The notes under the pieces were generated by a model, which searched no databases, had not been told where the DNA came from, and worked only from the letters and a program-made list of their open reading frames with translations. From NCBI GenBank assembly GCA_947475065.1, contig CANJLB010000006.1, positions 1 to 64,000 on the forward strand: a stretch of 64,000 bases of DNA. The letters run 5' to 3'. The DNA comes from Opitutia bacterium. GTDB lineage: Bacteria; Verrucomicrobiota; Verrucomicrobiia; Opitutales; Opitutaceae. Shown in pieces: positions 26,668-36,995 of the stretch. Position 1 is the stretch's first letter. Every line of letters begins with the position of its first letter. The position numbers and the translations under genes were made by a program.

Positions 26668-27564
26668 GTGCCGATGCCGCCACCCACTTTTTCGGAACAA
26701 CTGCGCGGGATCGGTCACCGGTTCCGCCGCGTGTTCGACGCCTTCACCGCGCGCACGATTTTGCGGGCCAAGCACCGGCGACGGCGCCGGGCGTGGCAGG
26801 TTCGCATTGACGACGTGCTTGCCTGCCCTGACCGCGGCTCGCTGCCGTGCGTGCCGGGAGCCGGGATGGTGGCGGACGGCGTGCAAACGATGCACAACGG
26901 CCTGCGCGTCGTCGAGGGCAGCTACTATCGCTGGCGTGGGACCCTCATGTTTGCGGCGACCGGCGGCATCCATGAGCCCCAGGAGGAACGGGTGTTTGCC
27001 GAAGTGCTCAAGCACGTGCGGCCCGGCGGGGTGATGGTCGAGCTGGGTGCGTATTGGGGATTTTACTCGATGTGGTTCGCCCGCACGGTGCCGGACGCAC
27101 GTTGCGTGCTCGTCGAACCGGCGGCCGAAAACCTCGTGTTGGGCAAGGCCAACTTCCGCCTGAATGGTCTTGCTGGCGATTTTGTCCGTGCCGGCATCGG
27201 CGCAAAGTCCGGCTACCTGCCGGGGCTCGGTCCGATGACCTGCGTGGACGATCTGGTGGCCGATCACAAACTGGGGCAGATTGATATCCTCCACTGCGAC
27301 ATCCAGGGCTTCGAGGGCGACATGCTGCGCGGCGCGGCGCGCACGCTCGCGGCCCGGCAGGTGCGCTTCGCCTTCGTCTCGACGCACACCAATGCGCTCC
27401 ACACCGAGTGCCGCGCTGCGCTCGTCGCCCATGGCTTTGACATCATCGCCGACGCCGACCTCGACGGGACCTACAGCTTTGACGGCATTCTCGTCGGCCA
27501 GCTCCGCGGCACGCCCGGCCCCGGCCCGGTGCCGATATCGCAGCGCACTCCGAAAAACGGCTGA
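26668..27564 (+). CDS. FkbM family methyltransferase
   Basis: A 298-residue protein (GTG 26668; ATG 26674 is nearly equivalent) with a SAM-binding fold of the Methyltransf_21/FkbM type. Motif I is VELGAYWGFYSMWFA, followed by ARCVLVEPAAENLVLGKANF and the FkbM-typical IDILHCDIQGFEGDMLRGA. The basic first 50 residues precede the domain. FkbM enzymes O-methylate sugars or secondary metabolites; the substrate here is unknown. Confidence 0.88.
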   Translation: MPMPPPTFSEQLRGIGHRFRRVFDAFTARTILRAKHRRRRRAWQVRIDDVLACPDRGSLPCVPGAGMVADGVQTMHNGLRVVEGSYYRWRGTLMFAATGGIHEPQEERVFAEVLKHVRPGGVMVELGAYWGFYSMWFARTVPDARCVLVEPAAENLVLGKANFRLNGLAGDFVRAGIGAKSGYLPGLGPMTCVDDLVADHKLGQIDILHCDIQGFEGDMLRGAARTLAARQVRFAFVSTHTNALHTECRAALVAHGFDIIADADLDGTYSFDGILVGQLRGTPGPGPVPISQRTPKNG

Positions 27565-27625
27565 GGCTGGGTCAGCCACGAAATTGGATTTGCCAGCCTG
27601 CGGTGCCGCCCAAAACATCGAGGGC

Positions 27626-28702
27626 ATGTCACCCCGCATTTCTGCCCCTGCCCTTGCCCTTGCCCTGCCCCTGTCCCTGCTGCTCACGCTTGCGACGGTC
27701 CGCGCCGCCGCCCCGGCCTCTGTGATTGCACCGGCTGCGGCCGGTGCGCCTCCCGTGAGCGCTCCCGCCCCTGCCACTCCCGCCATGCGTGTCCTGACCA
27801 ACGTCACCTACCTCGCGCCTGACCGCGCGGAGAAACTTGATGTCTATCTGCCCGAAGGCCGTGCACTAGGGGTGAAGTCACCCGCACTCGTGTGGATCCA
27901 CGGCGGAAGCTGGATCGGAGGCGACAAAGGAGAGGCGCGGGCAAAGGAGATCTGCGGCACGCTCGCCGGCGCGGGTTATGTTGCGGTGAGCATCAATTAC
28001 AAGCTCGGGGCGGTCTGGCCGGAGGCCTTGCTCGACTGCAAGAACGCCGTGCGTTTCCTGCGCGTGCATGCGGAGGAATATGGCATTGATCCCGACCGCA
28101 TCGCCGTCGGCGGCGGTTCGGCGGGCGGACATCTTGCGCTCATGGTCGGTTTCACTACCGACCTCGATAAATCAGGACTGGAGCCAAATGCGCCATATCC
28201 AGGCGTGTCGAACGCCGTCCGCGCCATCCTTGACCTCTACGGTCCGGCCAACCTCGTGCTGCCGCCTGCCTCAGGGGGCACAGATCCCTTTCCGGGCATG
28301 AGAAAGGTCATAGCCGACTCGCAAGCCGTTTGGAAAGGCGCGCCCGTTTTATTTGGCGGTCCTTCCGTCGCGACCGGCGACCCTGCAAAGCATGCCGAGG
28401 CCTTCTCCCGCGCCGCTTTGCGCAACGCATCACCCACGGGGTTCGCCGCAAAGGGAAAGCCTCCCGTGCTCATCTTCCACGGCCAGGCCGACCCGACGGT
28501 GGAGTTCTCACAATCCATCGAACTGGACAAGGTGCTGACCGAACGCGGCGTGGAGCATGAATTTGTGCCGCTCGAAGGCGTGGGACACTCGTTCGACTTC
28601 GAGATCGCCGTTCCCGCCGACGGCAAGCCGAAGCTGCCGCGCGACCTGCGGCCCGTGGCGCTGGCGTTTCTGGCAAAGCACGTCGCGCCGAAAGCGAAGT
28701 GA
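27626..28702 (+). CDS. Secreted alpha/beta hydrolase (carboxylesterase/BD-FAE-like)
   Basis: A 358-residue exported protein with a signal peptide to about residue 28 and a low-complexity Ala/Pro linker. The hydrolase domain shows the oxyanion motif WIHGGSWIGGDKG, the nucleophile GGGSAGGHLAL, a late acid in FHGQADPTVEF and His in EGVGHSFDF. This is the HSL/BD-FAE esterase pattern, common for plant polysaccharide deacetylation. ATG 27626 is chosen because it begins the signal peptide. Confidence 0.88.
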   Translation: MSPRISAPALALALPLSLLLTLATVRAAAPASVIAPAAAGAPPVSAPAPATPAMRVLTNVTYLAPDRAEKLDVYLPEGRALGVKSPALVWIHGGSWIGGDKGEARAKEICGTLAGAGYVAVSINYKLGAVWPEALLDCKNAVRFLRVHAEEYGIDPDRIAVGGGSAGGHLALMVGFTTDLDKSGLEPNAPYPGVSNAVRAILDLYGPANLVLPPASGGTDPFPGMRKVIADSQAVWKGAPVLFGGPSVATGDPAKHAEAFSRAALRNASPTGFAAKGKPPVLIFHGQADPTVEFSQSIELDKVLTERGVEHEFVPLEGVGHSFDFEIAVPADGKPKLPRDLRPVALAFLAKHVAPKAK

Positions 28703-28777
28703 GGCGGCCGACAGGCCACGCGCATTTTCTTTGTTCGGTTTCACGCCCCCGACGGCTACCATAGGGCGAACAACCCG

Positions 28778-30814
28778 ATGGACACCGACCCCGACCTGCT
28801 CCGGCGCTACACCGACCAACGCGACCAAGCCGCCTTCGCCGAGCTGGTGAAACGCCATCTCGGCCTTGTCCACGCGACCGCGCTGCGCCTGCTCGGCGGC
28901 GACAGGCACCTCGCCCAGGATGTCACGCAGGCGGCCTTCACCGAGCTGGCGCGGCAGGCTGGCGCGTTGCGCGACCGGGCCACGCTCGCCGGCTGGCTGC
29001 ACCACACGGCGCGGTTTCTCGCCCTCAATGCTGTGCGAACGGAGCACCGCCGCCGAGAGCGCGAACAGGAGGCCTACGCCATGAACGAAACTGACACCAC
29101 CCCCGACGCCGCCTGGGCGCGCTTCGCCCCCGTGCTCGACGACGCCGTCGCCGCCCTCGACGACGCCGACCGCGACGCACTCCTGCTGCGTTTCTTTTCC
29201 GACCAAAGCCACCGCGAGCTCGGCGCGCAGCTCGGTCTCTCCGAGGACGCCGCCCGGATGCGCGTCGCCCGCGCACTGGCCCGGCTCCGCGCGCACTTCT
29301 CCAAACGCGGCGTCACCACCACCGCTGCGCTGCTCTCGCTCACCCTCGGCGTCCACGGCAGCACCCCCGCCCCCGCCGGGCTGGCTGCGAGCGTGACAGC
29401 GAAATCCCTCTCCACCGCCAGCGGTGCGACCGTCGTTGGCGCGGGGAAAACCTATTTCACCCTCAAATCTCTTGCCGCGGCCACCGCCATCGTGGCCGGC
29501 CTTGCCATCCTCGCTCTCTGGCGGGCCAAGGAAAATCCTCCGCCGCCGCCCATCTCCGCCCAACTTCCACCCGCCCCGGTCGCCGTCTTCGCCGCCGACT
29601 ACGTGTCGGCCGCCCAGTCCACCAATCAGACCGGCCTCGACCTCTTCCGCCTCGTCGCCAGCACTGATCCCAGCGCTAACGCCCTCATCTCGCCTTACTC
29701 CATCCAGAGCGCGCTTGCCATGACCTATGCTGGGGCCGACGGCGAGACCCGTTCCGAAATGGCTCGCGTGCTTCACTATCCGGCGGACGACGAGACCCTC
29801 GCCACAGCGTTCAAACAACTGCGCGACGTCCTCGACGTCGCCCTTGACAATTCGGTCCAGATTGCGGCCGCGCGCCGTGGCCGCCAGCGCGGAGCCACCG
29901 CCCCGGTGCAGCCGATTGAGTGGCGCGTCGCCAACCGGCTGTTCGGCCAGTCGGACTATGAATTTCGCCCTGCGTTCCTCGACTTGTTACGCGACAGCTA
30001 CAGCGCGCCTTTACAGCCACTCGACTTCAAGGCCGCCCCTGAGGCAGCCCGTCTGTTCATCAACCAATGGGTTGCCGAGAAGACGAAAGACAAAATTCTC
30101 GATCTCCTTCCACCTCCCCAGGCAAGGATCATCACCGAGCAAACTAGGCTCGTGCTGGTGAACGCGATCTACCTGAAGGTGCCGTGGGAAACGCCCTTCT
30201 CCAGACAGAGAACCAGCGATCAACCTTTCAAGGTGCGCGGCACCACGCCCGTCAACGTGCCGACCATGAGAATGGACGACAGAATGGGCTACGCCAAGCG
30301 CGAAGGCTATACCGCCGTCACGGTGCCCTACCTTGGCGGAGAACTGCAGTTTCTTATCCTGCTGCCCGACGATCCGACTGGGGTGTACTCGCTCGCGGCC
30401 TCCATCACCTCCGCCGAGCTGGCCGAAAATGCCAAACTTGATCTCCAGCCGGTCACCCTTAGCCTGCCCAAATTTAAGGTGCAAGGCCCGAGCTTGGAGT
30501 TGGCTAAAAACCTCAAGCTCCTCGGGATGAAAACCGCCTTCGACGAACCGCGTGGCAGTGCCAATTTCGACCGCATGGCACCGCGCAAGCCCGGTGGCTA
30601 TCTCTACATTTCCGAGGTCATTCACAAGACCTTTTTGGCGCTGGATGAGGACGGCACCGAGGCGTCCGCCGCCACCTCTGCCAGAGGAGGCGCCGGCGGA
30701 GGGCCGCAGCGCCAGCCACCAGAAGTTCTGGTGAACCACCCCTTTCTCTTTGCCATCCAGCACCGCGACAGCGGCGCGTGCCTCTTCCTTGGCCGCGTGA
30801 CCGACCCGCGCTGA
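28778..30814 (+). CDS. ECF sigma factor-transmembrane-serpin fusion protein
   Basis: One uninterrupted 678-residue frame. Residues about 10-95 are sigma region 2 (QDVTQAAFTELARQAGAL, TLAGWLHHTARFLALNAVRT). About 115-178 are region 4 (DRDALLLRFFSDQSHRELGA, LSEDAARMRVARALARLR). A spacer follows, then a membrane helix at about 230-248 (SLAAATAIVAGLAILALW) and a Pro-rich linker. Residues about 274-678 form a full serpin domain: NALISPYSIQSALAMTYAGA, LVLVNAIYLKVPWETPF, the hinge DEDGTEASAATSA (P17 equivalent Glu624) and the signature NHPFLFAIQHRDSGACLFLG. The hinge is of the inhibitory type; the loop is Gly-rich and about four residues longer than in antitrypsin. No anti-sigma gene is adjacent. 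Expected topology: sigma inside, serpin outside. Regulation by a protease is inference. Confidence 0.9.
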   Translation: MDTDPDLLRRYTDQRDQAAFAELVKRHLGLVHATALRLLGGDRHLAQDVTQAAFTELARQAGALRDRATLAGWLHHTARFLALNAVRTEHRRREREQEAYAMNETDTTPDAAWARFAPVLDDAVAALDDADRDALLLRFFSDQSHRELGAQLGLSEDAARMRVARALARLRAHFSKRGVTTTAALLSLTLGVHGSTPAPAGLAASVTAKSLSTASGATVVGAGKTYFTLKSLAAATAIVAGLAILALWRAKENPPPPPISAQLPPAPVAVFAADYVSAAQSTNQTGLDLFRLVASTDPSANALISPYSIQSALAMTYAGADGETRSEMARVLHYPADDETLATAFKQLRDVLDVALDNSVQIAAARRGRQRGATAPVQPIEWRVANRLFGQSDYEFRPAFLDLLRDSYSAPLQPLDFKAAPEAARLFINQWVAEKTKDKILDLLPPPQARIITEQTRLVLVNAIYLKVPWETPFSRQRTSDQPFKVRGTTPVNVPTMRMDDRMGYAKREGYTAVTVPYLGGELQFLILLPDDPTGVYSLAASITSAELAENAKLDLQPVTLSLPKFKVQGPSLELAKNLKLLGMKTAFDEPRGSANFDRMAPRKPGGYLYISEVIHKTFLALDEDGTEASAATSARGGAGGGPQRQPPEVLVNHPFLFAIQHRDSGACLFLGRVTDPR

Positions 30815-30823
30815 TGATCGAGG

Positions 30824-30905
30824 GTGGAACCGGTTGACCTCAACCGGTTCAGCGTGTTGAGACCCCAAAGCGTTGAAAGCGTCTTGAGGTCAAGCCGCTC
30901 CACCT
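30824..30905. repeat. Large dyad after the sigma-serpin gene
   Basis: A perfect palindrome with arms AACCGGTTGA and TCAACCGGTT (30828-30849) is nested in a wider imperfect inverted repeat. The wider left arm begins GGTGGAACCGGTTGACCTC; the right arm, ending in CTCCACC near 30905, is its reverse complement with about three mismatches in 21. No T-tract follows, so a simple intrinsic terminator is unlikely. Confidence 0.65.
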
Positions 30906-30917
30906 TTGGCCAATCAC

Positions 30918-30976
30918 GGCGCGTGCAAAACACGCGCCCTACGACTGATCCGACGCGCGGGGTGAGGGCACCCCGC
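30918..30976. repeat. Two hairpins before the atp operon end
   Basis: Hairpin GGCGCGTG-CAAAA-CACGCGCC (30918-30938) is followed by CTAC. Hairpin GCGGGGTG-AGGG-CACCCCGC (30957-30976) is also followed by CTAC. They lie downstream of both converging genes (sigma-serpin plus, atpC minus) and may end transcription from both sides. They resemble the CAAGA-loop hairpins at 26549-26601. Confidence 0.65.
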
Positions 30977-30986
30977 CTACATCCAA

Positions 30987-31394
30987 TCACCGGCGGCGGC
31001 GTTTGACCGCTAGCTGGACGCCGCTGTAGCGGATCAGGGTTTGCAGGTGCTCGTATTGCGCGGGATCCCCATCCTTGGCGGAACGGATATCCTCCTCGGC
31101 GCGCTTCAAAGCGGTCTCGACGGCGGTTTCGTCAATTTTTTCCTCGGTGATCGCATGCTCGGCGAGGACCGTGACGCGGTCGCCGTCCACCTGCGCAAAG
31201 CCACCGCTGACGGCGAGCCACTGGGTCTGGCCGTTTTTCGTCACCCGTAGCTCGCCGTGCTCGATCTCGGTGAGCAGCGGGATATGGCCGGGGAGAATGC
31301 CGACCTCCCCCGACGTCGTCGGGATGACGACCGTTTCAATGGTGTCGGAATAGACCCGGGCCTCGGGGGTGACGATTTCGAGGATTAGCGACAT
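30987..31394 (-). CDS. atpC: F-type ATP synthase epsilon subunit
   Basis: A 135-residue central-stalk subunit. It has the N-terminal beta-sandwich LEIVTPEARVYSDTIETVVI, the motif GEVGILPGHIPLLTEIEHGE, and a C-terminal helical pair (ETALKRAEEDIRSAKD). It regulates rotation and couples gamma to the c-ring. It is the last gene of the minus-strand atp operon. Confidence 0.95.
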   Translation of the reverse strand: MSLILEIVTPEARVYSDTIETVVIPTTSGEVGILPGHIPLLTEIEHGELRVTKNGQTQWLAVSGGFAQVDGDRVTVLAEHAITEEKIDETAVETALKRAEEDIRSAKDGDPAQYEHLQTLIRYSGVQLAVKRRRR

Positions 31395-31408
31395 GGACGA
31401 ATATTTAT

Positions 31409-31486
31409 TTTAACCACGGAGGCACAGAGGACACGGAGGAGGTCGAAAGGTAAATCTCTGTGCTCAGTGTCTCTGTGGTTCAAAAC
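31409..31486. repeat. Word-built inverted repeat between atpD and atpC
   Basis: The left arm (31409-31441) contains ACCACGGAGGCACAGAGG and ACACGGAGG. The right arm (31453-31485) contains CTCTGTGCTCAGTG and TCTCTGTGGTT. The arms are degenerate reverse complements made of about 8-base GGCACAGA-type words, enclosing a loop of about 11 bases. It lies between two essential operon genes. Confidence 0.8.
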
Positions 31487-33016
<1,530 letters not shown>

Positions 33017-33024
33017 TTACGGCG

Positions 33025-33906
33025 TCACGCCGCAAATGCGGCGGCGGAGATCTCGAGAATTTCCTGCGTGATGCCGGCCTGACGGGCCTTGTTGTATTCG
33101 AGGGTAAGGTCGCCCAGGAGCTTGGTGGCGTTGTCCTTGGCAGTCTTCATGGCGACCATGCGGGCGCTGTGCTCGCTGGCCTTGGCGTCGAGCGCCTGCT
33201 GGAAGAGCTCACGGTGGACATAGAGTGGGAGCAGCGCCCTGAGCACGCCGGTGGCACTGGGCTCGAACAGCATCTGGCTGTCGGAGGGCCGGGCGGCCTG
33301 CGCGGCGGCGTGGCCGGCATCGGCGTGGAGGTCGGCGATGACCGCCTGCACGCTGGACAGCGGCAGCAGCGGCATGAGCGTCGGCACCTGCACCAGCGTG
33401 TTCCGGAAACGGGGCCAGATGACCTCCACGGTGTCCACCGCCCCTTCTTGAAACTGTTTCACCATGAACTCGGCGACCATGCGGATGTCGGCGAATGTGG
33501 TGCGGTCGTTGGCCGGAAAGTCGGCGAGCAGCTCGCGCTTGGTCCGGGCGATGAACTGCGCCCCCTTGCGGCCGATGACCGCGTATTTCGCCGGAGTCTT
33601 GATGTCGGTCACCAGCTTGAAGACATTCGTGTTCAGCGGGCCGCAGAGGCCCTTGTCCGAGGTGATCAGGATGATGCCGCGCGTGCGAATCTCACGCTTG
33701 GCCAAAAACGGATGCTGGAGCTCCTCCACGCGCGGCCCGAGCGCGGCCAGCATCTGCGCCATCAGCTCGGCGTAGGGCCGGCCGGCCAGCGCGGCCTGCT
33801 GCGCCTTTTTCATCTTCGACGCCGCGACCAGCTCCATCGCCTTGGTGATCTGGCGGGTGTTCTTGACCGACTTGATGCGGCGGCGGATGTCGCGGGTGGA
33901 GGCCAT
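33025..33906 (-). CDS. atpG: F-type ATP synthase gamma subunit
   Basis: A 293-residue rotor shaft subunit. It has the N-terminal RDIRRRIKSVKNTRQITKAM and the C-terminal MKTAKDNATKLLGDLTLEYN followed by KARQAGITQEILEI, the two coiled-coil ends that form the shaft. The middle Rossmann-like domain contains LITSDKGLCGPLN. Standard length. It sits between atpA and atpD as usual. Confidence 0.97.
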   Translation of the reverse strand: MASTRDIRRRIKSVKNTRQITKAMELVAASKMKKAQQAALAGRPYAELMAQMLAALGPRVEELQHPFLAKREIRTRGIILITSDKGLCGPLNTNVFKLVTDIKTPAKYAVIGRKGAQFIARTKRELLADFPANDRTTFADIRMVAEFMVKQFQEGAVDTVEVIWPRFRNTLVQVPTLMPLLPLSSVQAVIADLHADAGHAAAQAARPSDSQMLFEPSATGVLRALLPLYVHRELFQQALDAKASEHSARMVAMKTAKDNATKLLGDLTLEYNKARQAGITQEILEISAAAFAA

Positions 33907-33952
33907 CGGAAGGAGTCAGTATTCAGAATGCAGGAGCCAGAATAACTTCGGC

Positions 33953-35479
33953 TTAGCCGGCGTAGCCGGCTTTCCATTCGTCACAGGCGGCCTGAAGCTT
34001 GGCCTCGATCTCTTTGTCGAGGGCGGCCTTCGTGCGGATTTCGGTGAGCAGCGAGTCCTTGCGGGCGATGAAAAACTCCTTCAGCGCCGCGGCGGCGGTG
34101 ACGACCTTTTTCGCGTCAATCGGATCGAAGAAATTCTTCTGCATCGCGAAGAGCACGGCGACCTGCAGCTCGATGGGCACGGGGCTGAGCGCGGGCTGCT
34201 TGAAGAGCTCGACGATGCGCGCGCCACGCTCAAGCTGGGCCTTGGTCTTGGCATCGAGGTCCGAGCCAAACTGGGCGAACGCCGCCAGCTCGCGGAACTG
34301 GGCGAGTTCGCCCTTGAGCTTGCCGCCCACCTGCTTCGTGGCCTTGATCTGGGCGGAGGAACCGACGCGCGAGACGGAAAGACCGACCGACACGGCGGGG
34401 CGGATGCCCTGGTTGAAGAGGTCGGTCTCGAGGAAGATCTGGCCGTCGGTGATCGAGATGACGTTGGTCGGGATGTAGGCGGACACGTCGCCGGCCTGCG
34501 TCTCGATGATCGGCAGCGCGGTGAGCGAGCCCTTGCCGTCGAGGCGCGCAGCGCGCTCAAGGAGGCGGGAGTGGAGATAGAACACGTCGCCCGGATATGC
34601 CTCGCGGCCGGAAGGGCGCTTCAGGATGAGCGAAATCTGGCGGTAGGCGACCGCGTGCTTCGAGAGGTCATCATAGACGATGAGCGCGTCCATGCCATTT
34701 TCCATGAACCACTCGCCCATCGCGGCACCGGAGAATGGGGCGAGGTATTGGTTGGCGGGGTTGTCGGCGGCGGGTGCGGCGACAATGATGGTGTATTCCA
34801 GCGCGCCGGCGGCCTCAAGGGCGCCGATCGTGCGGACGACGTTGGAGTTTTTCTGCCCGATGGCGACGTAGATGGAGTAAACGGGACGGAACTTCGGGTC
34901 GCCGCTGGCGAGGCCAACCTTGTTGATCTTCGCCTGATTGATGATCGTATCAATGCAGATGGTGGTCTTGCCCGTGCCGCGGTCGCCGATTATGAGCTCG
35001 CGCTGGCCGCGCCCGATCGGGATCATGGAGTCAATGGCCATGATGCCGGTGAAAAGCGGCTGGTTGACGGACTTGCGCGCCATGATGCCGGGGGCGATTT
35101 TCTCGACGGGATAGGTCTCGGTCGCGGCGATGGGCCCCTTGCCGTCCACGGGATTGCCGAGCGCGTCCACCGCGCGGCCGAGCAGTGCCTTGCCTACCGG
35201 AACAGAGAGGAGCTTGCCGGTGGTCTGGACTTCGTCGCCCTCCTTGAGCTTGGAAACATCGCCGAGGACGACGCAGCCGACCTCGTCCTCCTCAAGGTTG
35301 AGCGCGATGCCGATGGCCCCGCCGGGAAACTGCACCATCTCGTTGTACATGACGGCGGAGAGGCCGTCGATTTTGGCGACGCCATCGGCGACGGTGCGGA
35401 TGTTGCCGGTGTTCTTCTTGACGGCCTTGCTGGAAAGCTTGGCGATCTGCTGTTCGATTTGTTCGAGGACGGTGCTCAT
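33953..35479 (-). CDS. atpA: F-type ATP synthase alpha subunit
   Basis: A 508-residue non-catalytic hexamer subunit. It has Walker [16 protein letters not shown], the signature [36 protein letters not shown] and the conserved [17 protein letters not shown]. The C-terminal helical domain is complete. A 46-bp spacer to atpG carries further word-like sequence (CAGTATTCAGAATGCAGG). Confidence 0.98.
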   Translation of the reverse strand: MSTVLEQIEQQIAKLSSKAVKKNTGNIRTVADGVAKIDGLSAVMYNEMVQFPGGAIGIALNLEEDEVGCVVLGDVSKLKEGDEVQTTGKLLSVPVGKALLGRAVDALGNPVDGKGPIAATETYPVEKIAPGIMARKSVNQPLFTGIMAIDSMIPIGRGQRELIIGDRGTGKTTICIDTIINQAKINKVGLASGDPKFRPVYSIYVAIGQKNSNVVRTIGALEAAGALEYTIIVAAPAADNPANQYLAPFSGAAMGEWFMENGMDALIVYDDLSKHAVAYRQISLILKRPSGREAYPGDVFYLHSRLLERAARLDGKGSLTALPIIETQAGDVSAYIPTNVISITDGQIFLETDLFNQGIRPAVSVGLSVSRVGSSAQIKATKQVGGKLKGELAQFRELAAFAQFGSDLDAKTKAQLERGARIVELFKQPALSPVPIELQVAVLFAMQKNFFDPIDAKKVVTAAAALKEFFIARKDSLLTEIRTKAALDKEIEAKLQAACDEWKAGYAG

Positions 35480-35481
35480 TG

Positions 35482-35637
35482 AGGGAAGGACTGAAAGGCT
35501 GGAGGACTGAAGGGCTGAAATTGGTATAATAGTGGCGGACGAAAAATTGGCGGGAAAGGGTCGGGATGAGAATGAGGGAAGGTTTGGTTCGGCTGATTTG
35601 GGATTCTGTTCTTCAGCCCTTCAGTTTTTCAGCCTTT
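35482..35637. repeat. Word-built inverted repeat between atpH and atpA
   Basis: The left arm (35482-35519) is made of GGACTGAAAGGCTGGA and GGACTGAAGGGCTGAAA. The right arm (35611-35637) reads CTTCAGCCCTTCAG then TTTTTCAGCCTTT. It is the same word family as at 32911-33012, but with a 91-base AT-richer middle. The right arm ends two bases from the atpH stop. Confidence 0.8.
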
Positions 35638-35639
35638 GG

Positions 35640-36035
35640 TCAGACAGTGGCGGCGAGCGCGGCGAGCTGACCGGCAACGGAAGACTCATAGAGGTCGTCG
35701 CCCACACGGATACGGAGACCGGCCAGCAGCCCGGCGTTGGGCCGGGCGAGAGCGGCGATCGGACGGGAATATTTTTTCGTCATCGCGGTGGCGATGGCGG
35801 AGAGCGTGGCCTCGCCGACTGCGCCGGCGTGCTCAACCAGGGCGCGGCTGCGCGCGACCTCGGCGACGGCCAGCCGGTGGTAGGCCTTGAGCACGGCATT
35901 GGTGTTGGCAGGACGGTGCTTCTCCACATAGGCCAACACCCCGGCGACGCGATCGGCCGTGAGCACGCCACCGTCAAAGCTCAGCTTGAAAAGCTGGCGG
36001 GCGAGCGCCTGGATTTGTTTTTTGCCGGAAGCCAT
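35640..36035 (-). CDS. atpH: F-type ATP synthase delta (OSCP) subunit, short form
   Basis: A 131-residue peripheral-stalk subunit. The C-terminal part IRVGDDLYESSVAGQLAAL is the OSCP signature. The N-terminal helical domain (QALARQLFKLSFDGGVLTAD) is recognisable but reduced: typical delta subunits are about 175-180 residues, so about 45 residues are missing from the middle. Position between atpF and atpA confirms identity. There is no sign of a frameshift in the neighbouring frames. Confidence 0.9.
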   Translation of the reverse strand: MASGKKQIQALARQLFKLSFDGGVLTADRVAGVLAYVEKHRPANTNAVLKAYHRLAVAEVARSRALVEHAGAVGEATLSAIATAMTKKYSRPIAALARPNAGLLAGLRIRVGDDLYESSVAGQLAALAATV

Positions 36036-36086
36036 GGGGCTGCAAGTCGGAGTCGGGGGAGGGAGCGAAGGCGAGATCGGGGCGAA

Positions 36087-36647
36087 CTAGACGCCGGCGA
36101 GCTCGCGGGCGGCGCTCTCGTTGTAGGCGGCGCGGTCGGCCTCGGAAAGCTTCTTGGCGAGCACCTGCTCGGTGGTCTTGATGACGAGACGGACGATTTC
36201 GGTCCGGGCGTCGGCGAGCATTTTCTTGTGCTCAAGCTCGATGTTCTGCTGGCCCTTGGCGAGGATCTCGGCGGCCTTGGCGGCGGCCTCGTGCGTCTGC
36301 TTCTCCACAAAGTCCTTCGCGGACTTGCGGGCTTCGTCCACAATCCGGCCCGCGTCCAGCGAGGCCTGCTTGAGGATGGCGGCGGTCTCCTGCTGCGTGG
36401 CGGCCAGCTTGGCCTTCATCTCCTCGGCATACTTAAGGCCGGATTCGATTTTCTGTGTACGTGCGTCGGTCGTGGCTATGACCGGCTTGATCATGAACTT
36501 GTAGAGCACACCGGCGAGGATGCCGAAGCTGATGATCTGCATCACCAGATACACCGGCTCGATGCCGAATTGCTCCAGCATGTTGGTCGCACCAGCGGCG
36601 TGGGCGGCTTCGGTGGCTTCGGCGGCAGCAAGGAGTACGGGGAACAT
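36087..36647 (-). CDS. atpF: F-type ATP synthase b subunit
   Basis: A 186-residue stator subunit. One membrane helix ([20 protein letters not shown], about residues 30-50) is followed by a long charged helix ([18 protein letters not shown] and onward) that dimerises and reaches F1. ATG 36647 is chosen; a start nearer MLEQFGIEP is possible. It lies between atpE and atpH. Confidence 0.94.
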   Translation of the reverse strand: MFPVLLAAAEATEAAHAAGATNMLEQFGIEPVYLVMQIISFGILAGVLYKFMIKPVIATTDARTQKIESGLKYAEEMKAKLAATQQETAAILKQASLDAGRIVDEARKSAKDFVEKQTHEAAAKAAEILAKGQQNIELEHKKMLADARTEIVRLVIKTTEQVLAKKLSEADRAAYNESAARELAGV

Positions 36648-36705
36648 GGCGAAAAATGGAGGGTGCCGCCCACAGGGGGCGGCACCAAGGTTGAGACCGA
36701 ACGGA

Positions 36706-36915
36706 TTACTTGACCAAGATGATGGCAAGAATGCCGAGACCTTCGGCAAGCGCCATGCCGAGGATGGATTGGATGAGGATTTTGGTGGCGGCGGCAGGAT
36801 TGCGGCCGACGGCTTCGGCGCCCTTCATGCCAATGAGGCCGACGCCGAGGGGGGCGCCGAGCAAGGCGCCGGCGACGCCGACGTTACCGCTGAGTTCTGC
36901 GAGGATGTTGATCAT
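36706..36915 (-). CDS. atpE: F-type ATP synthase c subunit
   Basis: A 69-residue hairpin proteolipid of the rotor ring. The first helix is Gly/Ala rich ([17 protein letters not shown]), the polar loop is GRNP (residues 37-40), and the ion-binding carboxylate is Glu58 in [14 protein letters not shown]. Surrounding residues do not show an obvious sodium-type set, so proton use is more likely. Confidence 0.96.
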   Translation of the reverse strand: MINILAELSGNVGVAGALLGAPLGVGLIGMKGAEAVGRNPAAATKILIQSILGMALAEGLGILAIILVK

Positions 36916-36995
36916 GGTGGGTGTTAGTTGTATGTGGTTGTGGTTTTTAGTTCAGCCGTCCACGCGTGGAGCATGATCCCGGCTGCAAAGGGATG

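Noticed and set aside
33842-35482. A 546-codon open frame on the plus strand opposite atpA
   Set aside because: It mirrors the GC-rich third-position pattern of atpA, has a low-complexity Asp/Gly/Arg composition and no domain; atpA itself is certain.
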